Shown here one piece after another: positions 49,504 to 61,525 of a stretch of 64,000 bases of DNA (within the stretch, counting starts at the first letter, position 1; each line of letters opens with the position of its first letter). The position numbers and the translations under genes are program-made. Origin of the DNA: Isoetes taiwanensis (taxonomy: Eukaryota > Streptophyta > Lycopodiopsida > Isoetales > Isoetaceae); assembly GCA_021234155.1 (NCBI GenBank), contig JAJEKV010000083.1, positions 3,002,241 to 3,066,240 of the forward strand, written 5' to 3'. The notes beneath the pieces were generated by a model. It ran no database searches. It had not been told where the DNA came from and saw only the letters and a program-made list of their open reading frames with translations.

Positions 49504-52002
49504 TGCTGCCATGCTATGGCAGCATGTAAGAGCCAAGCATATATTAGCACTAATCCTATCAGGTTGGTTCAATTTGCAAGATATTAGGAGAATGCTTCAC
49601 TAGCATACACTCAAGTTTGAAGAGCAAAGGAAGGACAATTGACTCAAGTCACTCAAGAGATGCAAAAGGTCAAACAAGCATAGGAAGTGTAGAGAAGAAG
49701 AGAAAGAAGAGCCCTTGAAGAGCATTCCATGGTATGTGATCATTTATGAGCTTGGCATCTTTGGCATTTTTTTTTATTTCCATCCTCATCCACTCCACCA
49801 TCCCAAATAGCATTGAACCTTGACTCCTTCCTCATACACCTCCCAAAGTCAAACTTGACCTTGAAAGTTCTTTCTAGTCAAAATACACCTTCATAAAACA
49901 CCCACTTGCTTCATCATCCACTAGTTCAAGAGAGACTTGACTTAGTCATAACTTTGCTTATGAAGTCAACATTCCATGCAACTTGAGCAAAATGTAGAGA
50001 GGCTTGCAAAATCCCTAAGGGAAATGCTAAAAATTCAAATATGCCTCAAAGATGCCTCAAAGATGCTCCACAAAATTTTTGGCTTCCTAATGAGCACTAG
50101 ATGTGCCAAGTCCCCCTACACCTTACTACACACATCACACCCATCACCATTTCATCCTTTTCATCTCAAACTCTCATTCAAATCAAAATTCATTTCAAAA
50201 TATCATTGTTGCCACATCACTTTTGACACCTCATCATTCACACACATCATCTCCACATCATTCTAAAATTTTTGACTAGAGAGAATTTTCAAATTCAAGT
50301 TGGGACACCGTCATCATTCCCATTGGCCATGTCATACTACCTAGCCATGCCATGTTTTTCAAATGCCACTTCATCCACTCCCCAAATTTTTCCAAACTCC
50401 AAAGAGCTCTATGGTGAAAAAAAAGACCCCGAGAATATTATAGGGCACAAAAAAGATTCCCCTAGAAAAAAGAATTTTGAGAAAAGGCCTTATTTTAGGC
50501 ATGGTATATGTGTTCTAGGGAATCGTGCCATAGGGTGTAAGGGGTGCAAAAATTTTCCTATCTACCCCCCCCTTAGCCTAATTTCTCTTCCAAGCCAATC
50601 CCCCCCTGCCGCGTGGAGCATCCGGGCGTGTGGGGCGATGGAGGTACCGAATCCCACGGACACTTGCATTTAATAATCAAAGAAATCAATTTTTTTGAGC
50701 CTTATATACTTTGTCTCTTCTAAATTGAATTGGGCACATGGGATATTTCTCTTGAACCGCGAAACCTAAACACGGAAAATGCCAAGATCCGTTCAAAGCG
50801 ACCTAACAAACCATTAATTCAGCACCCTAAACCGGCCGAATCATTATGTTTAATGCCATGAATGCTTAGTGCGGGCTAAAAAGACGAAGATTTGAAAGAA
50901 ATGATGAAGATTTCAACGGACGAGTACATTCTACAAAAGGGATTTTTTCGCACAGAGGATTTGGGAGGGCTTGAAGGCAAAGAAGATTTTTTGGCTTTGA
51001 AGAAGGACCGGCTTGACAACCTTGAGCTTGATCCTGACCTCCTATGTTTACCTTTGATCCGGATTATTGACTTAATTCTCCGGATTTTTTATGTGCACCT
51101 ATTTGATCCTGTGCCCAAGACCCCGAGCTTGGGATGTTATATTGTATCTTAAAAATGGCCGATTCAATTGAAAATCCGACCTTTGCGCGGCCGGTTTGTT
51201 TGAGTTGCTTTGTGATCTTTTCAAAAAAGCAAAAATTATCATAGCTTTATTGTCATAGCGTGAGTATCTAGTGCCCGTGCACATTGTTAGCTGTGTTTTG
51301 TCTACCTGTATCACAAACCCTTAGAAAGTGCAAAAGCCAAATCCCTGCATTGCAATGGAAAGTTGGCATTGTTAGAACATGAGGTATTGCACAACAAGTG
51401 TGGAGCATGGGAGAGCCACTGTTTGAACTTCAAATCCTGTCAAACAAAGTATGTGGAAGTAGACAGCATTAGATACACGTGCAGTTGACCCTTACAAAAC
51501 ATTATCTTTCAAGAACATTTTCTTCTTACAGTCTTAGGCTAAGAATTATCAAAAGAAAAAATTGGATCCTTTCTGGTCAAAAAGAATAGTTGGCCCTTGG
51601 TGTGCAGACAAATCTGAGAGAGATAGAGTTGATAGTCCCAAAAAATTCATCACCAATATCGAGTTCCAAATATCAGCTCTCTGTCAGGGATATTGACCAA
51701 AAATTGACTGGGTCAGTGATTTGAATCTCGCCCATCTAGCCTACTCTGACCTTGCTAAGCTTTTGCAGTCTGTTAGTGACAAGTGTTGAGAACATCAAGG
51801 AGTGATATCCACACCCATAGCCCCATAGATCACATTCTGCAAGAGATTTTGTGAGGCAGACTTTTTTCTCTTCAGGGAAACACACTCCTAGTGATCTTTT
51901 GTGATTCTTTTAAGAATTTTTGCACTTTCGAGTGGTTGCCTTAAGCAACCTGGAGGTTCTAAACCACCGAGGTTGAAGGTTTTGCCGGGAATACCTTCAA
52001 CA
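49504..52002 (+). repeat. LTR 2 (shared middle LTR, 2,499 bp)
   Basis: Same ends as LTR 1 (TGCTGCC…TTCAACA). It serves as 3' LTR of copy 1 and 5' LTR of copy 2. It differs from LTRs 1 and 3 mostly at CTG/CAG: tctgctaaa becomes tctcttctaaa, and cagcagtt becomes cgcggccggtt. Confidence 0.9.
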
Positions 52003-52050
52003 TTTTGGAGGAGGAGTTCTACCGAGATCATCTTCACGGAATCTGGACTC

Positions 52051-53300
52051 ATGGCACCAAGAAGAGTTAATGAGACATCGAGCCCTCTTGAGACCACGGG
52101 ATAATCCAGGGAAGCTCTTGCTACACCCTCTTGTCACCATACAAGCAAGCTGCAGGCATGCCTTATCAATACTTCGAGTTAAATGTGCCTACTCAGGTCC
52201 ACTGTTTTTGATCCGAGCATGAATGCCAACAATTTCCTCAAGACCTTTGAAGAATACTATCAAGAATATGGTCACAAAAAAAGGTTTGTAAGTTTTACGA
52301 GTTTAAGAAATGTTTCAAGAATGATGAGGTAAGGGCTTGGTTAGAATATGTTATAGGTTTAGGCACCAATTCTTGGGAAGAACTGGTAAAAAGTTTCTAG
52401 CAAGGTTTGGAAGAGTCTTGGACCCTCAAGATTTAATATTTGAGTTGCAAACTTTTAGCATCAAACATGGTGAAAGTGTGCAGCGGTATGTCGAAAAGAT
52501 TCAATCACTATCTTGTCAAATGCCAAATCAATCATGTTCCTAACCATACATTGCATCTAGTGGCTTCTTTTATCGAGGGGATTGAGCAGCGGACCAAGAA
52601 TACACAAAAGCTTTTGAAGATTCAAAAGCAGGGAGGGATTTGATACAATACACAAGGCTTTCACCAAAGCTACTGAAATTGCTGATATGATATCATACTT
52701 ACCCGGATGAAATGCACTCACCAAGTGATCCTTTTTTCCAGTTATGGCGCGGGGGTGTATGGGATCAAAGACACATACTGTCTATGCTATCCAAAAGGAA
52801 AAGAAAAAGGTTAAGGTGGAAGATGATGAGGCTCCTGCGGCAGATGTAAGAGCGAGAGATCACCAAGGTATCCCGAGGCATTGGTTGAGGTAACTAAACA
52901 AGCTGCAAGAGTTGAAGAACTCAAAATTTGAAAAGAAAAACTTACCCCATGTGTGTGCCTTTGCTTTAGAGATACTCATTCTTCTGATTATTGCTGGTAT
53001 AGGCCATGCACTAAGTGTGGAAAAAAGAGGTCATTTTGGTAAAGAATGCCCTTTATGTGAATTTTGTAAGGTCATGGGACATTACGAGGATAGATCTGCG
53101 GTGTCAAAGAATATTTTGCCGGACACAAGAAAAATCTAAAATTGGTGAACCAAGTGCATCTATAAGGTTTGTGCGAGGAAGTTGAAGAGCAAGAGGAGAT
53201 TATGGCTGTCCACACCGAGGAAGGATGAATAATGCCAAAGAGAAAGAACCACAAGCTGAAGAAGTTGAGATTTTGAAACATAAAGATCTTTGAGCAAGCG
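52051..53300 (+). pseudogene. gag, copy 2
   Basis: Same ATG context as copy 1. The capsid helices are fragmented by many 1-2-base changes at CTG and CAG (for example at 52078-52160). The nucleocapsid retains KRGHFGKECPLCEFCKVMGHYE, showing the second and third zinc knuckles. Confidence 0.7.
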
Positions 53301-53438
53301 GTTAATGCCTCCTCCTCCTGCTCAAAAATTTGTCAAGAAGGAAAAAAAGCGTGAGGATTTTGAATATTTATTGAAGAATTCTAAAATGCGTGTGGATTTG
53401 CGACCACGCTCAAGATAGCCCCTTCTTACAGAAGAAAG

Positions 53439-54362
53439 GTGCTCAATCTTACTAAGGAAGATGAGTTTGCCCTGACAAATCACATTGATGAGCACATGCT
53501 CACCCAGGAAGATAATGATCCTGGAGCTTTCACCTGTGTTGCTAAAATGGAAGGGAAAATATTAACCAAAGTTCTGCTAGATGGAGGATCACCCTTGAAC
53601 GTGATGCCACACCATGTCATGAGACTGTGTGGTCTAGAAATAGACAAGAAGGCTCCAATGATCTTGAAATCTTTCTCTAATTCTAAAATCAATCCAGTGG
53701 GAATAGTTAGCAATGTGCCTATTGATGTTGAAGGAATAATGGTTGCAGCTAACTTTGTGGTGGTTGCTTTTGAAGGAATAGGGGACAAATCAGATATTTA
53801 TGACTTACTTTTGGGCAGAAGGTGGCTTTCTACAGTAGATGCTAGGCCTGTGTGGTCAAAAGGAGAATGTACCATCTCAAATGGCAAGAAAAAGGTAACA
53901 TTGTATAATAAGTTAGGAGAGTTTGAAAGCATGAATTTCATTGAAGAAGAAATGTTGATATCACATCCATGTGGAGAATTTGAACTGGATACAGTAGAGT
54001 TGGAGTCTAGCATAAAAATCTCAAAGGAGTTGGCTTCAACCAGGTTGAGCAATTTTGCTTATTTATGGTTTGATGGTGGTGTTTCCAAAAGGCTTAATGT
54101 GGCATCTTCTGCTGCTATTCTCAAGGATGCCTCAAACAGGTTGCTGGCTAAAGTAGGAAGAATTTATCCTAATGTCACTTCTAATATGGCAGAATATAAG
54201 GCATTGATTGCAGGTCTTCAAGAGGCAAAAAATCTAAACATCAGGAATGTGATCATCTTTGGAGACTCTCAGCTCGTCTGTGAGGCAAATATCGAGGAGA
54301 ATATCGAGGGCAAGAATGAGGACATGTTGCAGCTCAAAAGTCAAGCCATCTTTGGGCCCTGA
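53439..54362 (+). CDS. protease and archaeal-type-like RNase H, open frame, copy 2
   Basis: A 307-codon open frame. Residues 1-25 form a short lead. The aspartic protease lies at about 45-140 (VLLDGGSPLNVM, flap-like PVGIVSNVPIDVEG, DLLLGRRWL). An RNase H domain occupies about 205-300, with YLWFDGGVSKRL (Asp), TSNMAEYKALIAGLQEA (Glu) and VIIFGDSQLVCEAN (Asp). The three catalytic acids are all present, unlike in the RNase H after RT. The frame breaks at 54360, just before the last conserved motif. Confidence 0.8.
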   Translation: MLNLTKEDEFALTNHIDEHMLTQEDNDPGAFTCVAKMEGKILTKVLLDGGSPLNVMPHHVMRLCGLEIDKKAPMILKSFSNSKINPVGIVSNVPIDVEGIMVAANFVVVAFEGIGDKSDIYDLLLGRRWLSTVDARPVWSKGECTISNGKKKVTLYNKLGEFESMNFIEEEMLISHPCGEFELDTVELESSIKISKELASTRLSNFAYLWFDGGVSKRLNVASSAAILKDASNRLLAKVGRIYPNVTSNMAEYKALIAGLQEAKNLNIRNVIIFGDSQLVCEANIEENIEGKNEDMLQLKSQAIFGP

Positions 54363-54539
54363 AGGATTTTGATACACAGGAACTCGCCATGTTCAAAGGG
54401 AGCCCGAGAATGGTGAAAGCCGGACTTCGTTGTCAGAAGTGTGCTCTTGGAACATTTGGTGAGGGAGCAATTCAAGAGGAGGAACTTGAGAGAAGAGATG
54501 CACAATAGCTATACCCCATCCTGGTAATCAATGCAAGTG

Positions 54540-55960
54540 AAGACAAGCAGGTAAGGGAAGTCAAGGTCAATAAGAAGGGTCTAGATAGGGTGTTATATGT
54601 TGGAGATTTGTTCAGAGAAGAGGATAATGCTTTGGTTACCAAATTTTTTGATGATTGGAAGGATGTCTTTGCTTGGGATTATGATGAGCTGGTGGGAATT
54701 GACAAAAGCATTTGTGAATTTGAAATTAAAATAAAGGGAGGTATGAAACCTGTCATACAAAAGCTAAGAAGAATCAATGCTTCTCTATTAGGTCTAATCA
54801 AGGAAGAATTATACAAAATGAAAGATCACGAGGTGTGATTCTTGAAATTGTGAACCACGAGTGGCTATCTTGCATTGTTCTGTTGAAAAGAAAAACAAGG
54901 CCATTAGGATCTGCATAGACTATAGAGATTTAAACAAAGCTACTTGTCAAAGATTGTTACCCTTTGCCATTTTGGAAGAGGTGTTGCATCTTTGTAGCGA
55001 GGCAAAGAAATTTACTCATTCTTAGATGGCTTTTTCGGGTTTTAATCGGATAAGCATCAAGGAAGGTGATCAGCCAAAAACTTCATTTATCACACCTTGG
55101 GGAACATTTGCCATGAAAAGAATGCCATTTGGATTGATGAATGCTTACGCAACATTCAAAGAGCCATGGATGCAATTTTAAAGAAATGCCCGACTAACAT
55201 TTTTTCGTGTATTTTTGGATGATCTTTGTTTGGGAACTTCTCTGGAAAGACATTTTGATATGCTAACCATGTTGTTTGACTTGTGTAGAAAGGGGGAGTG
55301 AGTTTGAACCCCAAAAAAGTGTGTTTTTTTTATCATCAAAAGGGGAATTGCTTGGGCATGTAGTATCTGGCGAGAATTCAAATATCGTGATGGGATTGAA
55401 GCCCTAAGAAAATTGACACCTCCAAAACCCTCAAACAGGTTAAGAGCTTCATAGGGATGACCAGCTTCTTGAGAATGTATGTCCCTCATTTTTCCCACAC
55501 CATAAGCCCAATCTCCAGCCTCACAAAGGTTGGGAAGTTCTCAAAAGTGAAAGCAAACACATCCTAGTAGATTGGGATGAGCAATGCCAAAATTCTTTTG
55601 ACAAAATCATTGATGCCATTTGCAAATCTATCCTGCTAAAACCTCACGATCTAGAAGCCCTTCAAAGCTTACATCAGTGTGACAAAGAAAGCAATTGGTG
55701 TGGCACTGTTACAAGGGGATCATGTGATTACTTTTGCAAGCAAGATGTGGTTACGATCTTTGAGATTAGATATCCCGGGTTGGAGAAGAGTCGCGGCAGC
55801 CACGATGTTTTTGATAGAAAGGCAAGGACATCTTCACGCAAAACAATCAGGTGCAAGTGCTCATGAGGCAAAATCCTTTTCACTCCTATTTGCAAAAAAA
55901 AGCAGCCAAAGGCCAAATTGTGCGGTGGGCTTGTAAGATCAAGCTTATGATATTCTTTGT
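54540..55960 (+). pseudogene. reverse transcriptase and degenerate RNase H, copy 2
   Basis: Contains GDLFREEDNALVTKFF, DWKDVFAWDYDELVGIDK, IRICIDYRDLNKAT, TPWGTFAMKRMPFGLMNA and the catalytic VFLDDLCLG near 55210, then FIGMTSFLRMYVPHFSHTI. RNase H again shows SVTKKAIGVALLQGDH in place of an Asp-containing first strand. Several frame breaks. Confidence 0.75.
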
Positions 55961-56099
55961 AAAAAGGTGGTAAAGTTGATCGAGAATCCCAGCTCCTACC
56001 TTCCACTTGTGTTGTTTGAGCATGAAGATCAAGATGGTTTGTGTGTTGATGACAATCTAACAAACTTGATCTCTGTTGATCTGAAAAAACATTGATTGG

Positions 56100-57376
56100 C
56101 AATTTGACATCAGAAACTATTTGGAAAGCAATGAGTTACCTAAGAACTTGAGTGGCGGTCAAGAAAGGAGATTTAGGGACAAATGCAAGAAGTTCAGTCT
56201 AATTGAAGGGATCCTATGCAAAGTTGACAAGGAAGGAGTCTTCTTGAGATGTGTGGATAAGGAAGAGGCTAGAATGATAATTGAGGCGTGTCATGAGGGA
56301 GTTTGTGGAGGACACTTTGCAGCGCCAACCTAACACAAAAAGATTTTAAGGTCGGGATACTTTTGGCCTACTCTCTTTAAGGATTGTTATGAAGCTATAA
56401 AATGCTGCCACAAATGCAGTTTTTGGCAAAAGAACCTTGCAACAACCAGCTGCCACGACGCCATAATTTCCCTGGACCTTTTCAAATGTGGGGACTTGGA
56501 TTTTATAGGCCCCATAGACCCACCTTCCTCATTCGGCACCGGTTTATATTAGTTGCCACTGATTACTTTACCAAATGGGCGAGAGCAATTCCTTTGAGAG
56601 AAAGCCAATGCCCAAGCTACTTTTGCAAAGGTTTCTACATGAAAATATCATTGCGGTTGGTATCCCTTTCAAAATTGTTTTACGATAGAGGCAGCCAATT
56701 CATCAACCATACAATTGCATTACTTCTAGCCACCTTGAAAGTCAAACACACCAAGAGTTCATCCTATTACCCTCGGGGAAATGGCGGGCGAGAGTCAACC
56801 AATAAGACTCTCAAGTCAATCACGAAGAAGACCATCGGTGTTTCAAAGAAAGGATTGGCATTTGAAACTTCATGATGCACTTTGGGCATACAGAACTACC
56901 ATCAAAGTGGCTACAAAGCACACCCCTTTCAGTTTGGTGTATGGGATAGAATCTATATTGCCTATAAATTAGAGCTTCCATCACTCGGGGCCCTGCCTAT
57001 CGGATAAATTTGGAAATGGATAATGCTCTAAAAACAGTTGTGAGATTGATGCGGCTTGAGGAGCATAGATATGAAAATGCAATGCAATAATAAGGAAAAA
57101 GGCCAAGGATATTGCAGCCTTCAAAGCGACACATAAATTACGAGGGGAGTCTTGAAAGAAGGAGAGTTAGTGTTAAAATGGAACAAAGCAAGGGAAGATA
57201 TGGCAACAAAATTCGAAAATCTTTGGGAGGGACCATTTGAAGTAATAGGGGACGGTGGCAAGGATTCATATTGGCTGAAGGATATTGGCGATGGCGAGAG
57301 AATTGATGAACCCTATCAACATTGTGCACCTAAAAGGTATTGGCAACAACATGTTGCCCTTGCTCTATTCAACTGA
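56100..57376 (+). pseudogene. integrase, copy 2
   Basis: Starts after NELPKNLSGG; zinc-binding segment ACHEGVCGGHFAA and CCHKC; core with ATDYFTKWARAIPLRESQ, FYDRGSQFINHTIALL and SSYYPRGNG…ESTNKTL; C-terminal WEGPFEVIG (GPY/F) and the TGA at 57374. Frame breaks at CAG/CTG sites. Confidence 0.75.
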
Positions 57377-58035
57377 AATCTCTGTGGTAAAGATGTAGCT
57401 AGGTATAGTTAATACATATGGTTAAAACTAGATCAGTTAGGCTGTCTTAGTAAATGTAGTTACGCTTTAGGGTTATTATTTGTGTGTTAATGAATTTATA
57501 AGTGTTGCTATCGTTGTGATCAAGCTGAAGGAGTGAATTGATACTAATGATCATAGTTCCATGCGAGGTGCATCGAGCATGTGCATCACACATCTCTTCC
57601 ATTGCACTACATTGATCTCCATCATCACGGAGTTCTTGACATTGCCTCCACACCAGCAACTCACTCATACTAACAAGCTTTATCTTCACATGCGGGTGCA
57701 TTCCCATGTTTATCTCCATCGTCATCGATCAAGAGTTGACCTCATTGCATCGAAACTCCTCCTACATTGCCAATAAATTTCCCAAGGCTGTTTGTCATAC
57801 CACCATCCTGCAGACTTCTCATAACTAAAAGAGATTTATTTTCCATGCGGGTTCATCTGAAAGTAGCATCATATGCCGCGTTCATAATATCAAATCTATC
57901 ACCTTCCAATCCATATGCGGGTCATTGAGTTGCCAACCATATTCTCATATTGGCAAGCTGGAGAACATGTCAAGAGTCATCAAGCAGCTAGTCAAAGGGG
58001 CTGGAAGACCAGCCTTCTCTTTTTGTTTGGCATAA

Positions 58036-60519
58036 TCTTTTGCCATGCTATGGCGGCATGTAAGAACCAAGCATATATTAGCACTAATCCTATCAGTTTG
58101 GTTCAATTTGCAAGATATTAGGAGAATGCTTCACTAGCATACACTCAAGTTTGAAGAGCAAAGGAAGGACAATTGACTCAAGTCACTCAAAGAGATGCAA
58201 AAGGTCAAACAAGCATAGGAAGTGTAGAAAGAAGAGAAGAAGACCCTTGAAGAGCATTCCATGGTATGTGATCATTTATGAGCTTGGCATCTTTGGCATT
58301 TTTTTTTATTTCCATCCTCATCCACTCCACCATCCCAAATAGCATTGAACCTTGACTCCTTCCTCATACACCTCCCAAAGTCAAACTTGACCTTGAAAGT
58401 TCTTTCTAGTCAAAATACACCTTCATAAAACACCCACTTGCTTCATCATCCACTAGTTCAAGAGACTTGACTTAGTCATAACTTTGCTTATGAAGTCAAC
58501 ATTCCATGCAACTTGAGCAAAATGTAGAGGGCTTGCAAAATCCCTAAAGGAAATGCTAAAAATTCAAATATGCCTCAAAGATGCCTCAAAGATGCTCCAC
58601 AAAATTTTTGGCTTCCTAATGAGCACTAGATGTGCCAAGTCCCCCTACACCTTACTACACACATCACCCATCACCATTTCATCCTTTTCATCTCAAACTC
58701 TCATTCAAATCTAAATTCATTTCAAAATATCATTGTTGCCACATCACTTTTGACACCTCATCATTCACACACATCATCTCCACATCATTCTAAAAATTTT
58801 GACTAGAGAATTTTCAAATTCAAGTGGGCTGACCGTCATCATTCCCATTGGCCATGTCATACTACCTAGCCATGCCATGTTTTTCAAATGCCACTTCATC
58901 CACTCCCCAAATTTTTTTCCAAACTCCAAAGAGCTCTATGGTGAAAAAAGACCCCAGAATATTATAGGGCACAAAAAAAGATTCCCCTAGAAAAAAAGAA
59001 TTTTGAGAAAAGGCCTTATTTTAGGCATGGTATATGTGTTCTAGGGAATCGTGCCATAGGGTGTAAGGGGTGCAAAAATTTTCCTATCTACCCCTTAGCC
59101 TAATTTCTCTTCCAAGCCAATCCCCCCACACTTGGAGCATCAGTGTGGGGAGTGATGGAGAATACCGAATCCCACGTGGACACTGCACGCAATAATCAGA
59201 AGAAATCAATTTTTTGAGCCTTATATACTTTGTCTGCTAAATTGAATTGGGCCTGTGGGATATTTCTCTTCGAACTGCCAGAAACCTAAACCTGGAAAAT
59301 GCCAAGATCCGTTCAAAGCGACCTAACAAACCATTAATTCAGCACCTAAACCTGCCGAATCATTATGTTTAATGCCATGAATGCTTAGTGCGGGCTAAAA
59401 GACAGAAGATTTGAAGGAAATGATGAAGATTTCAACGGAACAGTACATTCTACAAAAGGGGATTTTTCGCACAGAGGATTTGGGAGGGCTTGAAGGCAAA
59501 GAAGATTTTTTGGCTTTGAAGAAGGACCAGCTTGACAACCTTGAGCTTGATCCTGACCTCCTATGTTTACCTTTGATCCGGATTATTGACTTAATTCTCC
59601 GGATTTTTTATGTGCACCTATTTGATCCTGTGCCCAAGACCCCGAGCTTGGGATGTTATATTGTATCTTCTGAGTGACTGATTCAATTGAAAATCCGACC
59701 TTTGCAGCAGTTTGTTTGAGTTGCTTTGTGATCTTTTCAAAAAAGCAAAAATTATCATAGCTTTATTGTCATAGCGTGAGTATCTAGTGCCCGTGCACAT
59801 TGTTAGCTGTGTTTTGTCTACCTGTATCACAAACCCTTAGAAAGTGCAAAAGCCAAATCCCTGCATTGCAATGGAAAGTTGGCATTGTTAGAACATGAGG
59901 TATTGCACAACAAGTGTGGAGCATGGGAGAGCCACTGTTTGAACTTCAAATCCTGTCAAACAAAGTATGTGGAAGTAAACGGACGTTAGATACCGCGTCT
60001 TGGTTGACCCTTACAAAACATTATCTTTCAAGAACATTTTCTTCTTACAGTCTTAGGCTAAGAATTATCAAAAGAAAAAATTGGATCCTTTCTGGTCAAA
60101 AAGAATAGTTGGCCCTTGGTGTGCAGACAAATCTGAGAGAGATAGAGTTGATAGTCCCAAAAAATTCATCACCAATATCGAGTTCCAAATATCAGCTCTC
60201 TGTCAGGGATATTGACCAAAAATTGACTGGGTCAGTGATTTGAATCTCGCCCATCTAGCCTACTCTGACCTTGCTAAGCTTTTGCAGTCTGTTAGTGACA
60301 AGTGTTGAGAACATCAAGGAGTGATATCCACACCCATAGCCCCATAGATCACATTCTGCAAGAGATTTTGTGAGGCAGACTTTTTTCTCTTCAGGAAACA
60401 CAATCCTAGTAATCTTTTGTGATTCTTTCTGGAATTTTTGCACTCAGAGTGGTTGCCTTAAGCAACCTGGAGGTTCTAAACCACTGAGGTTGAAGGTTTT
60501 GCCAGGAATACCTTCAACA
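58036..60519 (+). repeat. LTR 3 (2,484 bp)
   Basis: Begins at the same point as the other LTRs, though TGCTGCC reads TCTTTTGCC here. Ends CCTTCAACA followed by the ATTCT target duplication. It carries the same 88-codon frame (59411-59677). Confidence 0.9.
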
Positions 60520-61060
60520 ATTCTCATGAGGTCCCGGAGATTGTTCTCCAAGCACATGAAGGATTTGATGGAGGGCATTTTAGTGGCGATAACACGACAT
60601 GGAAAATCCTTTTGGCTGGCTATTTTTGGCCCACGCTGTTCAAAGACGCCACGCTCATGCGCACCAATGTGATATCTGCCGGTGGCGAGAGAAGGCCCGC
60701 GGCTGGTGGCGCTCTACCTTTTAACTCCAGGTTGCCACACCTCTACCCTCCAAAGAAATGGGAGATGGATTTTGTTGGGCCCATTGATCCATCTCGCTTG
60801 TAACTCCGTGCTTCGATATATTCTTGTTCTCACAATTTATGCCACTAAGTGGGCTAAAACTTGTCGTTACATTACGATAACACCAAGAAGCAACATGGCA
60901 CGAGTGCTCTACACACAAGTCATTACATGCTTAGACTGCCCCACGGAACTAGTGAGTGACAGGAGTGTTCATTTTTTCAATCACACAATTAAGGAACTCA
61001 TGGACTATTTGCACATCCATCATTGGAAGAGCACTCCATATTATCTACAAAGGAAATTTT
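60520..61060 (+). mobile_element. older Ty3/gypsy element, right part (integrase)
   Basis: Resumes the element cut at 41028. Reads EVPEIVLQAHEGFDGGHFSG (zinc-binding His residues), GYFWPTLFKDA, KKWEMDFVGPID (core Asp), WAKTCRYITITPRS, ELVSDRSVHFFNHTIKELM (second Asp) and HHWKSTPYYLQ, then breaks off before the catalytic Glu. The 3' LTR is not seen. Confidence 0.75.
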
Positions 61061-61525
61061 TTAATATAATAATCAACACACAACTACAATTAACATTATT
61101 AACATAAACCATTGCATTTAACACATTTAAATTAAAATCCCCCCTTAAACCCCTTTTGGTTTGGGTGCATATTCCATCGGGGTTACTCCGGGCAATGAGA
61201 GCTGTCGGATTGGCATATTTGCCCTTTATTCCAAGATCTGGACCATAGATAGCGATCCTCGTTTGTGGGGTATGCATGTACAAGTTTTTGTATACTGTAT
61301 ATTAAGGTTTTCAAAATACTATAAGGTTTGAGAGAATGTACTTAATGGTGTTAATTTTGTACATGTATTGTAAATATATTTTGGGGCTCTCGCCTCCCTC
61401 ACGTAACCCGTGTGAATATGCACCCAAGCCAAAGGGGTTTTAAGGGGATTTTAATTTAAATGTGTTAAATGCAATGGTTTATGTTAATAATGTTAATTGT
61501 AGTTGTGTGTTGATTGTTATATTAA
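61061..61525. mobile_element. 465-bp MITE with inverted repeats over 100 bp
   Basis: Ends ttaatataataatcaacaca at the left and complementary text ending gttgattgttatattaa at the right. The inverted match extends through aaccattgcatttaacac and the G/C runs near 61140 and 61440. It truncates the older integrase. An A/T-rich target makes the flanking duplication ambiguous. The minus-strand frame within it is not a gene. Confidence 0.75.

Larger units (their letters stand above)
52003..58035 (+). mobile_element. internal region, copy 2
   Basis: Colinear with copy 1 over its whole length, about 6.03 kb. The protease/RNase H part is intact here over 307 codons, whereas gag is heavily disrupted. 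This supports a shared young ancestor with errors placed independently in each copy. Confidence 0.85.
41028..60519 (+). mobile_element. younger Ty3/gypsy array: LTR-internal-LTR-internal-LTR
   Basis: Three LTRs (41028-43512, 49504-52002, 58036-60519) alternate with two internal regions (43513-49503, 52003-58035). The whole 19.5-kb array is flanked by a single 5-bp duplication, ATTCT (41023-41027 and 60520-60524), and sits inside the integrase of the older element. The middle LTR has no target duplication of its own. This is the expected product of unequal recombination between LTRs of one insertion, or of an assembly duplication. The copies are nearly identical apart from errors concentrated at CTG/CAG. 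Confidence 0.85.

Noticed and set aside
50272-50673. 133-codon frame in LTR 2
   Set aside because: The equivalent positions in LTRs 1 and 3 are interrupted; it arises from copy-specific differences.
61041-61283. 80-codon minus-strand frame
   Set aside because: Lies across the MITE's inverted repeat and spacer, with no protein-like conservation.
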